The notes: a model not told the origin generated them from the letters alone. A DNA stretch of 64,000 nucleotides from Actinomyces procaprae (GCF_004798665.1 NZ_CP039292.1:868001-932000); one strand, 5' to 3'; positions 43,295-56,401 are shown, numbered from the stretch's first letter. Translations and numbers: made by a program.

Positions 43295-44521
43295 GTGAAC
43301 GCCTCCACGCCCCCAGCCCCCGGCCCCGCCGCCCCGGCCGCCCTGCCCCGCCCGCTCGCGCTGCCCGACTTCCCCTGGCACTCCCTGCGCCCCTACCGGC
43401 AGCGCGCCGCTCAGCATCCGGGCGGCGTAGTCGACCTGTCCATCGGCACGCCCGTGGACCCCAGCCCCGCGGTCGCCCGCGAGGCCCTCGCCGCCGCCGC
43501 CAACGCCCCCGGCTACCCGCCCGCCGACGGCACGCCGCAGGTGCGCGCCGCCATCATCGACTGGATGCGCCGCCGCCGCGGCGTGCTCGGCCTGACCGAC
43601 GCCGCCGTCATCCCCACCATCGGCTCCAAGGAGTCCGTGGCTCAGCTGCCGCTTCAGCTCGGCGCCCGCCCCGGCGACCTCATCGCCCATCCACGCGCCG
43701 CCTACCCCACCTACGACGTCGGCGCCCGCTTGGCCGGCGCCACCCCCGTCCCGGTGGACACCGCCGCCGACCCCGACACCTGGGAGCTGCCCGACGGTCG
43801 GCTCGTCGCCATCTGGCTCAACAGCCCTGGCAACCCCGACGGGCACGTCCTCTCCGTCGACCAGCTCGCCCGCATCGTCGCCTGGGCGCGGGCGCGCGGC
43901 GTCGTCGTCCTGTCCGACGAGTGCTACGCCGAGCTCGCCTGGGAAGAGCCCTGGGCCACCGATGGCGTTCCCAGCCTGCTCGATGCGCGCGTGACCGGCA
44001 CCGGCCCCGACGGCGCGCCGGACCTCAGCGGCCTGCTCGCCCTGTACTCCCTGTCCAAGCAGTCCAACCTCGCCGGTTACCGCGCCGCCTTCCTCGCCGG
44101 CGACCCGGAGCTGGTGGCCGCTGTAACCGAGGTGCGCCGCCACACCGGCATGCTTCCGCCGGCGCCCGTGCAGGCCGCCCTGGCTGCCACCCTCGCCGAC
44201 GACGCGCATGTAGTGGCGCAGCAGGCTGTCTACCGGGCCCGGCGTGAGGCGCTGGTGGAGGCGACGGCCGCCGTCGGCCTGGTCAATGACTCCGAGTCGG
44301 TTGCCGGCCTGTACCTGTGGCTGAGCGGGCCGGCGTCAATGAGCGCCTGGGACCTGGTGGGGGCCTTCGCCGAGCTGGGGATCGTCGTCGCCCCCGGGGA
44401 CTTCTACGGCGCGGCCGGCGCCGGGCACGTGCGCATGTCCCTGACCGACACCGACGAGCGGGTGGCCGCCGCCGTCCGCCGCCTGCACGCTCCCGGCGCG
44501 GCCGCGCTGTTCGCCGGCTGA
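43295..44521 (+). CDS. dapC: Succinyldiaminopimelate (DapC-type) aminotransferase
   Basis: 408 residues from GTG 43295. It is a fold-type I PLP aminotransferase with LDLS-like VVDLSIGTPVDPSP at the N-terminus, WLNSPGNPDGHVLS, the aspartate in VVLSDECYAELAW and PLP lysine K255 in SLSKQSNLAGYRAAF. These are the hallmarks of actinobacterial DapC, which transaminates N-succinyl-2-amino-6-ketopimelate in lysine/diaminopimelate synthesis. Adjacent fdxA (interrupted) supports the call. The last 12 codons (HAPGAAALFAG and stop) recur at 50268-50303 beyond the PTS genes. Confidence 0.88.
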   Translation: MNASTPPAPGPAAPAALPRPLALPDFPWHSLRPYRQRAAQHPGGVVDLSIGTPVDPSPAVAREALAAAANAPGYPPADGTPQVRAAIIDWMRRRRGVLGLTDAAVIPTIGSKESVAQLPLQLGARPGDLIAHPRAAYPTYDVGARLAGATPVPVDTAADPDTWELPDGRLVAIWLNSPGNPDGHVLSVDQLARIVAWARARGVVVLSDECYAELAWEEPWATDGVPSLLDARVTGTGPDGAPDLSGLLALYSLSKQSNLAGYRAAFLAGDPELVAAVTEVRRHTGMLPPAPVQAALAATLADDAHVVAQQAVYRARREALVEATAAVGLVNDSESVAGLYLWLSGPASMSAWDLVGAFAELGIVVAPGDFYGAAGAGHVRMSLTDTDERVAAAVRRLHAPGAAALFAG

Positions 44522-44678
44522 CGGGGGGCGCGCCCGCGCTCGTGCGGTCGCGGGACCGGCACCGCCGCGCCCCGGCGCCGCCAGCTTCCGGAGTGTCCCG
44601 GAAAACGACGGGATGGAGGCTGCCCGCCGATCCCAATACCTTCTTGGTCGTCAGCGACGACGGCGAAGGAGGCGGACG

Positions 44679-46592
44679 GTGGACGAGCGCATCTGGGACG
44701 TGCTGGACGCCTTCCAGGAAGCCGATGTCGTCACCGCCGACGATCTCGCCGGGCGCCTCGGAGTGACCAGCCGCACCATCCGCAACCTGCTGTCGCGCTC
44801 ACGCCGGGCCCTGGCCGACGGCGGCGCCCGTATCGAGTCCAAACCCGGCACCGGCTACACCCTCACCATTACCGACGCCGACGCCTTCGCCGATCTCAAG
44901 GACACCCGCGGCGCCGTCGACGGCACTCCCGTGACCGCGGTGGAACGCCAGCGCTATCTGCTGCGGCTGCTGCTGACCGCGCGGGACTACATCAAGCTCG
45001 AGGTCATCGCCCAGGCACTGTTCGTGTCGAAGAAGACGGTGACGGCGGATCTGGCCCAGGTGGAGCGGATACTCGCCGAGTGCAACCTGCTCGTCGACCG
45101 GCGCCCCTACAAGGGTGTGCGCGTGATCGGCGCAGAACTCGACATCCGCACCTGCCTGGCAACCGTCTACAACCCTTCCGATCGGGGGCCGCGCTTCGCG
45201 GCCGAGGACCTCAAACCGGGTGTGGGCCGGGCGGACCGGCATGTGCACCAGGTGTTGGAAGCACACGGAATCCCCGTGTCGGAGGAGGTGGTGCGCAGCG
45301 TCGTTCTGCACCTCGCGATCGCCACCAACCGGGTCCGGGCCGGCCGCACCATCACGGGCGAGACCACCGGCCTGCGGCAGTACGTCACCGACGCTGAACT
45401 CGATGTCGCCGCCGAGATCCTCGACCGCTTGGAACGGGACCTGGCACTGACCTACCCCTTGCAGGAGCGCTACTACCTGGCGCTGCACTTCGCCGGCCGC
45501 AGGGTGCTCACCTGCCCCGCCGACGCCTCCGACTCACAGTCCATCGTCGAGGCCCGCCAGGTGGTCGATGAGATGCTCCGCATTGTCGATGAGGGCTTCG
45601 GTCTGGGTTTGAAACACGACGATGAGCTGCGGGCCTCCCTCGTGCAGCACACGATCCCCCTGCTGGTGCGCCTGCGCTTCCAGATGCGGATGCCCAACCA
45701 GAGCCTCAAGCGCATCAAGCAGGCCTACCCGCTCGCCTACGCGGTGGCCGTGCAGGCCTGCACCGCACTCGCCCGTCACCTGGGCCGCACCGTCTCCGAG
45801 GACGAGGCCGGGTACGTCGCCCTGTGGTTCGCGCTTGCCCTCGAACGCCGACGCCCCGAACAACGGCGCAAGCATGTGGTGCTCGTGTCCGACGCCGACG
45901 GCGCGGCGACCCGCCTCATCGAACTGCAGCTGCGCGAACGGCTCGGAGACTTGATCGAGTCGCTCATCACCGTCGGCGCGGGGGAGCCCGCACGGCCGCA
46001 GCCGGACACCGACCTCGTGCTCACCACGCTCCCCCTCGACGCCGGGGCGGGTCCGCCCGTCCTCGCCATCGGCCCGCTCCTCGACGACGCCGATATCCGG
46101 CGGGTGCGGCGGGCACTGACACGAGAGCCGAGCACCCGGATCGACCAGGTCTTCTCACCCGAACTGTTCATTCCCCACCTGGATGCCCGCACTCCTCGCG
46201 AGGCGATCGAGGCGCTGACCCGACTCGCCCGCACCAGGCACGACCTGCCCGCGGTGTTCCTCGACTCGGTCCTGCGGCGAGAGGCGCTGGCGCCCACGGA
46301 CTTCGGCAACCGGGTCGCCATGCCTCACGGCGAGGTGGCCATGAGTGAGGAGACCTTCATCGCCGTCGGCGTCCTGGACGAGCCCATCGGATGGACCCGC
46401 AACTCGGTGCAGGTCGTATGCCTGGTGTCCATCTCCATCCGGGAGGGCAAGGACCTGCAGCTGTTCTACCGGGACCTGTCCAAGTACCTCATGAGCGAAA
46501 CGCACATCACCGAGCTCATCACCACCCGCGACTTCTCCACCATTGTCCGCTCAATCCGAGAGATCACCCAACAACCACAGGAGGAAGCATGA
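44679..46592 (+). CDS. PRD-containing transcriptional regulator with EIIB/EIIA-like domains (LicR/MtlR type)
   Basis: 637 residues from GTG 44679, which has GAAGGAGG upstream. Order: HTH (residues ~10-60, VTADDLAGRLGVTSRTIRNL), a second winged-helix region (~85-150), PRD1 (~165-275, VLHLAIATNRV) and PRD2 (~285-390, VQHTIPLLVRLRF). Next comes an EIIB-like domain (~405-485) in which the usual Cys position reads LVSDADGAA, so it lacks the phosphocysteine. Last is an EIIA domain (~500-630) with NRVAMPHGEVAM holding the phospho-histidine. It senses PTS phosphorylation and activates the downstream IIA-IIB-IIC-GH1 genes (family knowledge). The stop overlaps the IIA start. Confidence 0.9.
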   Translation: MDERIWDVLDAFQEADVVTADDLAGRLGVTSRTIRNLLSRSRRALADGGARIESKPGTGYTLTITDADAFADLKDTRGAVDGTPVTAVERQRYLLRLLLTARDYIKLEVIAQALFVSKKTVTADLAQVERILAECNLLVDRRPYKGVRVIGAELDIRTCLATVYNPSDRGPRFAAEDLKPGVGRADRHVHQVLEAHGIPVSEEVVRSVVLHLAIATNRVRAGRTITGETTGLRQYVTDAELDVAAEILDRLERDLALTYPLQERYYLALHFAGRRVLTCPADASDSQSIVEARQVVDEMLRIVDEGFGLGLKHDDELRASLVQHTIPLLVRLRFQMRMPNQSLKRIKQAYPLAYAVAVQACTALARHLGRTVSEDEAGYVALWFALALERRRPEQRRKHVVLVSDADGAATRLIELQLRERLGDLIESLITVGAGEPARPQPDTDLVLTTLPLDAGAGPPVLAIGPLLDDADIRRVRRALTREPSTRIDQVFSPELFIPHLDARTPREAIEALTRLARTRHDLPAVFLDSVLRREALAPTDFGNRVAMPHGEVAMSEETFIAVGVLDEPIGWTRNSVQVVCLVSISIREGKDLQLFYRDLSKYLMSETHITELITTRDFSTIVRSIREITQQPQEEA

Positions 46593-47032
46593 GCGAGCAG
46601 CAAGCGGGGGCCGATAACCCCGATGACCCCTACGCCGTGTCATTCGAGCTGATCCTCGCCGCCGGGACGGCCAAGTCCAAGGCCGTGGAGGCCGTCGAGC
46701 TTGCCCGAGACGGCCGGCTGGATGCCGCCCGTCAGGCGCTGGTCCGGGCCGACGACGACTTCCGGCGGGCCCATGACATCCAGTTCGCCCTCCTGCAGCG
46801 GGAGGCCGGTCAGGACCGTGTGGACGTCGACATCGTCCTGGTGCACGCCAACGACCACCTGACCATGGCGCTCATGGCCAAGGAGAACGCCGAGATGCTC
46901 ATCGAGGTCTACTCCCGGATCCACGAGTTGGAGGCGCGACTCCCGCCGGCGGCAGCTTCGCGCACCAACCCAACCGCCCCGGCGGAACAGACCACCGCAA
47001 CCGACACCGACACGAACACAAAGGAGAACTGA
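46589..47032 (+). CDS. PTS lactose/cellobiose-family IIA component
   Basis: 147 residues. The Lac-type IIA helical bundle is shown by SFELILAAGTAKSKAVEAVE and VHANDHLTMALMAKENAEM, where H86 is the likely phosphorylated histidine. A disordered Thr/Asp-rich tail (~30 residues) follows. It passes phosphate from HPr to the IIB encoded next. It overlaps the regulator gene (ATGA at 46589-46592) and ends one base before the IIB start. Confidence 0.93.
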   Translation: MSEQQAGADNPDDPYAVSFELILAAGTAKSKAVEAVELARDGRLDAARQALVRADDDFRRAHDIQFALLQREAGQDRVDVDIVLVHANDHLTMALMAKENAEMLIEVYSRIHELEARLPPAAASRTNPTAPAEQTTATDTDTNTKEN

Positions 47033-47033
47033 A

Positions 47034-47393
47034 ATGACCGACCAGACGCCCCAGACCGGCGGGACCGCCGACCAGGGCGAGCCCACCCTGCGCATCATGC
47101 TCGCCTGCGCGCTCGGCATGTCCACCTCCATCCTCGTCCAGCGGATGAAGGACGCCGCGGCGTCGCAGGGCAAGCACTATCGGATCTGGGCAGCCGATCA
47201 GGCGTCCATCGAGTCCGAGCTCGGCAACTTCGACGTCGTGCTACTCGGCCCGCAGGTGCGTCACGTCCTGCGCAAGGTGCGCGCCGTCGTCGGCGACTCC
47301 GCCCCCGTTGAGGTCATCGACGCGCGCGCTTACGGACGTGGCGACGGTGCCACCGTCATCGCCCAGGCCGAGGCACTCACTAAGGGCGAGTGA
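47034..47393 (+). CDS. PTS lactose/cellobiose-family IIB component
   Basis: 119 residues. The active-site loop MLACALGMSTSILVQRM contains the phosphocysteine C25. The rest (YRIWAADQASIESELGNFDVVLLGPQVRHVL) matches the cellobiose/chitobiose IIB fold. It phosphorylates the sugar brought in by the IIC at 47395. It lies one base after the IIA stop and one base before the IIC start, so the three PTS parts are made from one message. Confidence 0.95.
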   Translation: MTDQTPQTGGTADQGEPTLRIMLACALGMSTSILVQRMKDAAASQGKHYRIWAADQASIESELGNFDVVLLGPQVRHVLRKVRAVVGDSAPVEVIDARAYGRGDGATVIAQAEALTKGE

Positions 47394-47394
47394 C

Positions 47395-50219
<2,825 letters not shown>

Positions 50220-50228
50220 CCCTCGGGT

Positions 50229-50266
50229 GCGGGCCGGGGCGGGGCACGGTCCCCGCTCCGGCCCGC
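50229..50266 (+). terminator. Hairpin terminator of the PTS/GH1 operon
   Basis: GCGGGCCGG then GCGGGG (50229-50244) pair with CCCCGC then CCGGCCCGC (50251-50266) across a 6-nt loop, with one mismatch. It starts ten bases after the GH1 stop codon. There is no T-run, as usual for high-GC actinobacteria. Confidence 0.6.
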
Positions 50267-50267
50267 G

Positions 50268-50303
50268 CACGCACCCGGCGCGGCCGCGCTGTTCGCCGGC
50301 TGA
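50268..50303 (+). pseudogene. Duplicate 3' fragment of dapC
   Basis: Bases 50268-50303 encode the same last eleven residues and stop (HAPGAAALFAG) as dapC at 44486-44521, with one synonymous change in 36 bases. Identity continues for ACGGG, and a similar GGGGGCGCGCCCGC block follows both. No upstream part of dapC is present. It is best explained as a scar of the recombination that put the PTS/GH1 genes between dapC and gltA. Confidence 0.8.
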
Positions 50304-50456
50304 CGGGCGGGGGCGCGCCCGCCGTCGTCCGGGTCCCCGGCTGGAGTACGGACCCGGAGGGACGACCGGGGCGACGACGACGCCCGCGGGCCGGTATGGT
50401 TCCGGGCAGGCCGGGGTACGCTGCCGCGGCCCGCCGTCGCCAGCAAGGAGACATTC

Positions 50457-51842
<1,386 letters not shown>

Positions 51843-51845
<3 letters not shown>

Positions 51846-51870
51846 CGCCGGAGCCGCTCTTCCGGCGTCA
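51843..51870 (+). terminator. gltA terminator hairpin
   Basis: TGACGCCGGA (51843-51852, including the stop codon) and TCCGGCGTCA (51861-51870) are perfect inverted copies around an 8-nt loop. Confidence 0.65.
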
Positions 51871-51918
51871 CATGCCCGACACGTGCCGGGGAGCTGAGGT
51901 GAGGCTACACTGCTTCAC

Positions 51919-52752
51919 ATGAATGATCAGCTCCCCGCTCCGGATGCATCCGCAGGTTCCGGCGAGCCGCCTCTGCCCTATGCCGACCGCCCCGTGGCGA
52001 CCGCGCCCGGGCACTGGGTGCTCGCCCGTGCGGGCAAGCGCGTCCTGCGTCCCGGCGGTGCCGCCTTGTCGGCCGCCATGCTCGGTCACGCTCGCCTGGC
52101 GGGTGCCGACGTCGTTGAGCTGGCCCCCGGGCTGGGGCGTACGGCGGCGGAGATCATTGCGGCGGACCCGACTTCCTACACCGCCATCGACCGGGACCCC
52201 GACGCCGCCCGGCGCGTGGCCGCCGTCGTCGGCGACCGTGGCACTGTCCGTCAGGGGGAGGCCGCGCACACCGGCCTGCCCGGCGCGAGTGCCGACGTGG
52301 TCGTCGGCGAGGCCATGCTGAGCATGCAGGGGGACAAGGCCAAGGCGGCGATCGTCGCGGAGGCGGCGCGGGTGCTGCGCCCGGGTGGCCGTTACGCGAT
52401 CCACGAGCTGGGCGTGGTCCCGGATGACATCGATGAGGCGCGCTACACCGAGCTGCGCAAGGACCTGGCGCGCGCCATCCACGTCAACGCCCGCCCCATG
52501 ACGACGGCGGCCTGGCGGCAGCTGCTCGAGGACGCCGGCCTGGTGGTCGACTGGGTGGACACGGCCCCCATGGCGCTGCTCAAGCTCAGCCGCAACCTGC
52601 GTGACGAGGGCCTGGGCGGCTTTGCGCGCATTGCCCGCAATGTGCTCACCGACGCCGAGCTGCGCCGTCGCGTGCTGCTCATGCGCCGCACCTTCAAGCG
52701 CTACGAGCGGGACATGGTGGGCGTCGCCCTGGTCGCCCACAAGCCCGAATAG
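51919..52752 (+). CDS. Class I SAM-dependent methyltransferase
   Basis: 277 residues. Motif I is VVELAPGLGRTAAEII (about residue 63), followed by the acidic ribose-binding residue in YTAIDRDPDAA, motif II VVVGEAMLSM and motif III VLRPGGRYAIHELGVV. It resembles small-molecule or ubiquinone-biosynthesis-type methyltransferases; the acceptor is unknown. The C-terminal 80 residues add helices (LEDAGLVVDWVDTAPMALL). It is transcribed alone: a terminator lies upstream and a repeat-rich gap downstream. Confidence 0.85.
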   Translation: MNDQLPAPDASAGSGEPPLPYADRPVATAPGHWVLARAGKRVLRPGGAALSAAMLGHARLAGADVVELAPGLGRTAAEIIAADPTSYTAIDRDPDAARRVAAVVGDRGTVRQGEAAHTGLPGASADVVVGEAMLSMQGDKAKAAIVAEAARVLRPGGRYAIHELGVVPDDIDEARYTELRKDLARAIHVNARPMTTAAWRQLLEDAGLVVDWVDTAPMALLKLSRNLRDEGLGGFARIARNVLTDAELRRRVLLMRRTFKRYERDMVGVALVAHKPE

Positions 52753-53466
52753 CCTCTGGCCGCATCGGGGGCGGCTGTCTCTGGTGTCGTGCCCGCCGGA
52801 GAGTCTCGAATGGACGGGGCTCGGGGCCCGGGCCGTGCCGGCGAGGGCTCGGGGCTCGGGCCGTGTCGGCGAGGGCTTGGGCGGAGCGTGTGACTGTCCC
52901 AGAGTCCGACGACGTCGCAAAGTTGCGGCGTCGCGCCGCGTCTGAGTCCGGTGGCGTGGGTGCTTGGGCGGGGGTGCGCGGTTAGGCGGCGGTGTGCGGC
53001 TGTTGAGCCTGCCGGTTGGACCCCTGTCCTCCCGTTGGACCCCTGTGCCCCCGTTGGACCGCCGTAGCCGCTGGTTACAGCGGTCCAACGGGGCGTGAGC
53101 GGTCCAACGGGGCGTGAGCGGTCCATCGGGGTGTGGGCGGTCCATCGGGGTGTGGGCGGTCCATCGGGGCGTGGGCGGTCCATCGGGGCGGGAGCGTGCG
53201 CCCGAAGGCGCGAATGTGGTGTGGTCCCGAAGTCGCGAGCGTGCCCCCGAAGGCGACTCCGCGTCCTCCACGGGCACACGCAGCCCACTCAAAGTACGGG
53301 CCCCGTAGCCACCAGCTGCGACGAGGTCGCCATCCGCTACCAGACCACCACCCACATCGCCGGCATCGCCCTACCGCCTAAAACGACTCACGCAACACCA
53401 CCTAGCGGTGCGTAGGGGCGCCGTGTCCGTGTGGCGTACGTCGCACTAACGTCCTGTGTTCGGGTC
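52753..53466. other. Repeat-rich interval without a gene
   Basis: Nothing in this 714-bp gap looks like a real gene. The left part has an imperfect ~39-bp duplication (GGCTCGGGGC.CGGGCCGTG followed by GGCGAGGGCT) near 52818-52877. The centre has the 19-bp array at 53015-53193. The right part has two related CCCGAAGGCG/CCCGAAGTCG motifs (about 53201-53250). Long open frames on the minus strand here only reflect the repeats and high GC. Confidence 0.65.
53015..53193. repeat. Array of 19-bp units, three in one orientation then six inverted
   Basis: Units starting at 53015, 53034 and 53053 open GTTGGACC. Six inverted units start at 53080, 53099, 53118, 53137, 53156 and 53175 (GCGGTCCAACGGGGCGTGA and GCGGTCCATCGGGGTGTGG types). 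The period is exactly 19 bp throughout. The inner forward and first inverted unit form a 15-bp-stem hairpin. The layout is the same as the arrays at 5531-5661 and 8313-8473 but with a different core. No spacer sequences separate the units, so it is not a CRISPR. Confidence 0.9.
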
Positions 53467-53497
53467 TTGACACTTTTCCTGTATCGGCGCGTAACAT
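53467..53497 (+). promoter_or_regulatory. Promoter of the LacI-type regulator gene
   Basis: TTGACA (53467-53472) and TAACAT (53492-53497) are separated by 19 bp, about 80 bp upstream of the regulator ATG. The -10 box overlaps the heptamer CGCGTAA (53488-53494), a candidate operator half-site. Confidence 0.6.
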
Positions 53498-53512
53498 GTG
53501 CCCGCAATCAAC

Positions 53513-53537
53513 TTACGCGCGTTAGTAACTCGCGTAA
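53513..53537. promoter_or_regulatory. Candidate autoregulatory operator
   Basis: TTACGCG (53513-53519) and CGCGTAA (53531-53537) form an inverted repeat with an 11-bp spacer. A closer near-palindrome TTACGCGCGTTA covers 53513-53524. A further CGCGTAA overlaps the -10 box. LacI-family proteins bind such CG-centred palindromes, so self-repression of the gene at 53578 is likely (inference). Confidence 0.6.
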
Positions 53538-53577
53538 TTGTGTCGCGGCATTGCTCGCCGAGAATCGAGGAAGACTC

Positions 53578-54588
53578 ATGGCTGCACGACGACGTAGCGC
53601 GACGATGGCCGATGTTGCGCGGGCTGCTGAGGTGTCCCGTACGACGGTGTCATTCGTGCTGAACAACCGTCCGGGCAGCGCCATCCCGGAGGGGACTCGG
53701 CGCAAGGTGCTCGCGGCTGCCAAGGAGGTCGGCTACCGGCCCAACGCCGGTGCGCGTGCGCTTGCGAAGCGGCGCACGGGCGTTCTGGGCATGGTCACCG
53801 AGATCGTCACCGGCCCCTTCGCCGTCGAGACTGTGGTCGGTGCGCAGCGGCGCGCCGCCGAACTCGGGATGACGATCTTCATCATGGCTTCCACCGGCGA
53901 GCCTGAAGTCGACCGGCAGGCCTTCGCCACGATGCTTGAGCACCGGGTCGAGGGGGTCATTTACGCCACCGGCTCGCACCGGGAGGTGCGGCTGCCGGAC
54001 GAGGCCCGTGAGCTACCCACTGTGCTGTTGCACTGCTTCGATTCTGCGACCGACCTGCCTGCGGTGCTGCCTGATGAGGAGCAGGCCGGGGTGCTGGCGA
54101 CGCGTGCTCTCACGGACGCGGGTCACCGCAGGATCGGACTTATCGGCCTCGATCCCACCATTCCAGCGGCCGTGGGGCGCTGCCACGGCTATGAGAAGGT
54201 GCTGTCGGAATGTGACGTTCCGCTTGACGAGTCCCTCGTCGTCGTCGGCGGAGCCACCGCCCAGGGCGGATATGCCGCAGCCTGCCGACTGCTTGATCGG
54301 GATGATCCGCCTACCGCCATCTTCTGCGCCAATGACCGTATGGCGATGGGCGCCTATGACGCCATCAAGGAGCGCGGACTCAGCGTGGGCCGGGACGTCG
54401 CGGTGGTCGGCGTGGACAACCAGGAGATCATCGCGGCGGGACTGCATCCGGAGCTGACCACGGTGGCGCTTCCCTTTGACGCTCTGGGGCGAAGCGGCGT
54501 CGACGCGCTCGACGCCATGGCCCGGGGGAAGGAGGTGCCCCGCCGACAAGTCCTGGACTGCGCGCTGGTGGCGCGCCATTCAGCCTGA
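53578..54588 (+). CDS. LacI-family transcriptional regulator of the ABC/GH32 operon
   Basis: 336 residues. The HTH is ATMADVAARAAEVSRTTVSF-like: ATMADVARAAEVSRTTVSFV at residues ~9-28. The hinge and effector domain follow (GVLGMVTEIVTGPFAVETVVG, DGRVEGVIYATGSHREV-like segment, IFCANDRMAMGAYDAIKERG). The ATG at 53578 follows GAGGAAGACTC. It precedes the binding protein by 108 bp and probably represses the whole 54.7-62.0 kb operon until a fructoside or other oligosaccharide is present (inference from GH32). Confidence 0.93.
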   Translation: MAARRRSATMADVARAAEVSRTTVSFVLNNRPGSAIPEGTRRKVLAAAKEVGYRPNAGARALAKRRTGVLGMVTEIVTGPFAVETVVGAQRRAAELGMTIFIMASTGEPEVDRQAFATMLEHRVEGVIYATGSHREVRLPDEARELPTVLLHCFDSATDLPAVLPDEEQAGVLATRALTDAGHRRIGLIGLDPTIPAAVGRCHGYEKVLSECDVPLDESLVVVGGATAQGGYAAACRLLDRDDPPTAIFCANDRMAMGAYDAIKERGLSVGRDVAVVGVDNQEIIAAGLHPELTTVALPFDALGRSGVDALDAMARGKEVPRRQVLDCALVARHSA

Positions 54589-54696
54589 CCGACCCCCATT
54601 CTTAGTGTCCCGGCCGTCCGCGTACTCCTGCGCGAATGGCTATCCACCCTCTCTGAAGACCCGACTCTCCCTTCAAGGATGAAAGGAAACACCACT

Positions 54697-56352
54697 ATGT
54701 CCCCGATTACCCTGTCCCGCCGTCAGGCCCTTGCCGGAGGAGCGATCGGATCGGTCGCCGCGCTGCTGGCGCTGGCCGGCTGCTCCACTGACTCCGCCGA
54801 GTCCGCGGGACGGCTGCTCACCATCCCCCGTGAGGACATGGGCACCTTCACCCGCAACTTCAATCCGTTCTCGCCTAACAATGCCCCCATGACTGCGCAG
54901 GCGATTTACGAGCCCATGCTGATCTTCAACGCGGTGCGGGGCGATACCGTGCCGTGGCTGGCCGAGTCGTGGGAGGCCGCCGAGGACGGCATGTCTATGA
55001 CCTTCCACCTGCGTGAGGACGTCACGTGGTCTGACGGCAATCCCCTGGTCGCCCAGGACGTGGTCACCACCTTCGACGTCCAGCTCAAGACGCTCGGCGG
55101 CTACGACTACCTGGACACGGTCACCGCAGAGGATGATCACACCGTCGTATTCACCTTCTCCCGCGCGTACTCCGTCGCCTTGTACGAGCTCGGCCAGCAG
55201 CTTGTCACGCCGGACCACGTCTGGTCCAAGATCGATGACCCCGCCAAGGACACCAACGAGAACCCGGTCGGAACCGGTCCGTTCACGGAGATCGCCAACT
55301 TCCAGGCGCAGTCATTCGACCTCATGCCCAACCCGACCTACTGGCAGAAGGACAAGGTCAAGATCCCCGGCATCCGCATGCTCGCCTTCGCGGGCAATGA
55401 CGGGGCGAACCTGGCCGCCATCAACGGCGACGTCGACTGGGCGCCGCAGTACATGGCGGACATCCAGACCGCCTACGTGGACAAGGACTCCGAGCACCGC
55501 CACTACTGGTTCCCCGGTATCGGCTCGACGATTCAGTGGACGCTGAACACCACCAAGGCCCCCTTCAATGACCCTGCGTTCCGCAAGGCAGTGAGCCAAG
55601 TCGTCGATCGTGAGGCGGTGTGCCAGACGGGTATGAGCGGCTATGCCAGCCCGGTCGACCCTACGGGGATGGGGGAGGGATTCGCCGACTGGAAGGATCC
55701 GGAGGCGCTCGCCTCCCCGCTGTGCACCTATGACGTGTCGGCTGCTGAAAAGGCGCTTGACGAGGCCGGCTATACCAAGGGCGCCGATGGTAGGCGCAGC
55801 AATCCCGATGGCAGCGAGCTCAGCTTCTCTATCTCGGTGGGCTCAACATCCTCGGACTGGCTGAGCGTCGCGCAGATCATTGTGCAGAACCTCGCCGACG
55901 TCGGGATCACTGCCACCGTGGATTCGCCGGACTGGTCCGAGGTCACGTCCTCCCTGGAGAACGGCAGCTTTGATACCGCAGTGTGCTGGTCCTCCGTCGG
56001 CGCCACGCCCTACACCTACTACCAGTCCGCCATGTCGGTCGACAAGGTCAAGCCCGTCGGCGAGCAGACCTTTGAGAACTACCACCGCTTCGGCGACCAA
56101 GAGGCCACCGAGCTGCTGGGACAGTTCGCAGCCACGTTCGACGAGGATGAGCAGAAGGAGATCTGCAAGCAGATCCAGGCTCGCTTCCTTGAGACCTGGC
56201 CGGTAATTCCGCTGTTCCCCGGCCCGGAGTGGGGCGCCTACACCGACGTCAACTTCACCGGCTGGCCGACTGAGGAGGACGCATACGCCTCTCTCAGCAC
56301 CAGGTCGACGACGACGGTGCTGATCCTCACGAGCCTCGAGCCGCGGGCCTGA
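54697..56352 (+). CDS. ABC substrate-binding lipoprotein, SBP family 5, oligosaccharide type
   Basis: 551 residues. LSRRQALAGG with lipobox LAGC (Cys29) indicates a lipoprotein, possibly Tat-exported. The normal family order is kept: RNFNPFSPNN and YEPMLIFNAVRGDTVPWLAE early, ENPVGTGPFTEI mid-protein, and TWPVIPLFPGPEWG near the end. The C-terminal tail STRSTTTVLILTSLEPR resembles cellobiose/chitobiose-binding relatives more than peptide binders. The ATG at 54697 has GAAAGGA ten bases upstream. With the two permeases, two ATPases and GH32 that follow, fructo-oligosaccharides are the most likely cargo. Confidence 0.9.
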   Translation: MSPITLSRRQALAGGAIGSVAALLALAGCSTDSAESAGRLLTIPREDMGTFTRNFNPFSPNNAPMTAQAIYEPMLIFNAVRGDTVPWLAESWEAAEDGMSMTFHLREDVTWSDGNPLVAQDVVTTFDVQLKTLGGYDYLDTVTAEDDHTVVFTFSRAYSVALYELGQQLVTPDHVWSKIDDPAKDTNENPVGTGPFTEIANFQAQSFDLMPNPTYWQKDKVKIPGIRMLAFAGNDGANLAAINGDVDWAPQYMADIQTAYVDKDSEHRHYWFPGIGSTIQWTLNTTKAPFNDPAFRKAVSQVVDREAVCQTGMSGYASPVDPTGMGEGFADWKDPEALASPLCTYDVSAAEKALDEAGYTKGADGRRSNPDGSELSFSISVGSTSSDWLSVAQIIVQNLADVGITATVDSPDWSEVTSSLENGSFDTAVCWSSVGATPYTYYQSAMSVDKVKPVGEQTFENYHRFGDQEATELLGQFAATFDEDEQKEICKQIQARFLETWPVIPLFPGPEWGAYTDVNFTGWPTEEDAYASLSTRSTTTVLILTSLEPRA

Positions 56353-56401
56353 AGCCCCGTCGGTACGACTCGTCCACGCGACCGCGCAAGGAGAGTGACG
56401 C

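Noticed and set aside
51868..53355. A 495-codon minus-strand frame covering the methyltransferase gene and the 19-bp array
   Set aside because: Its middle is translated repeat (repeated TPRWTAH-type units); the plus-strand methyltransferase is clearly the real gene.
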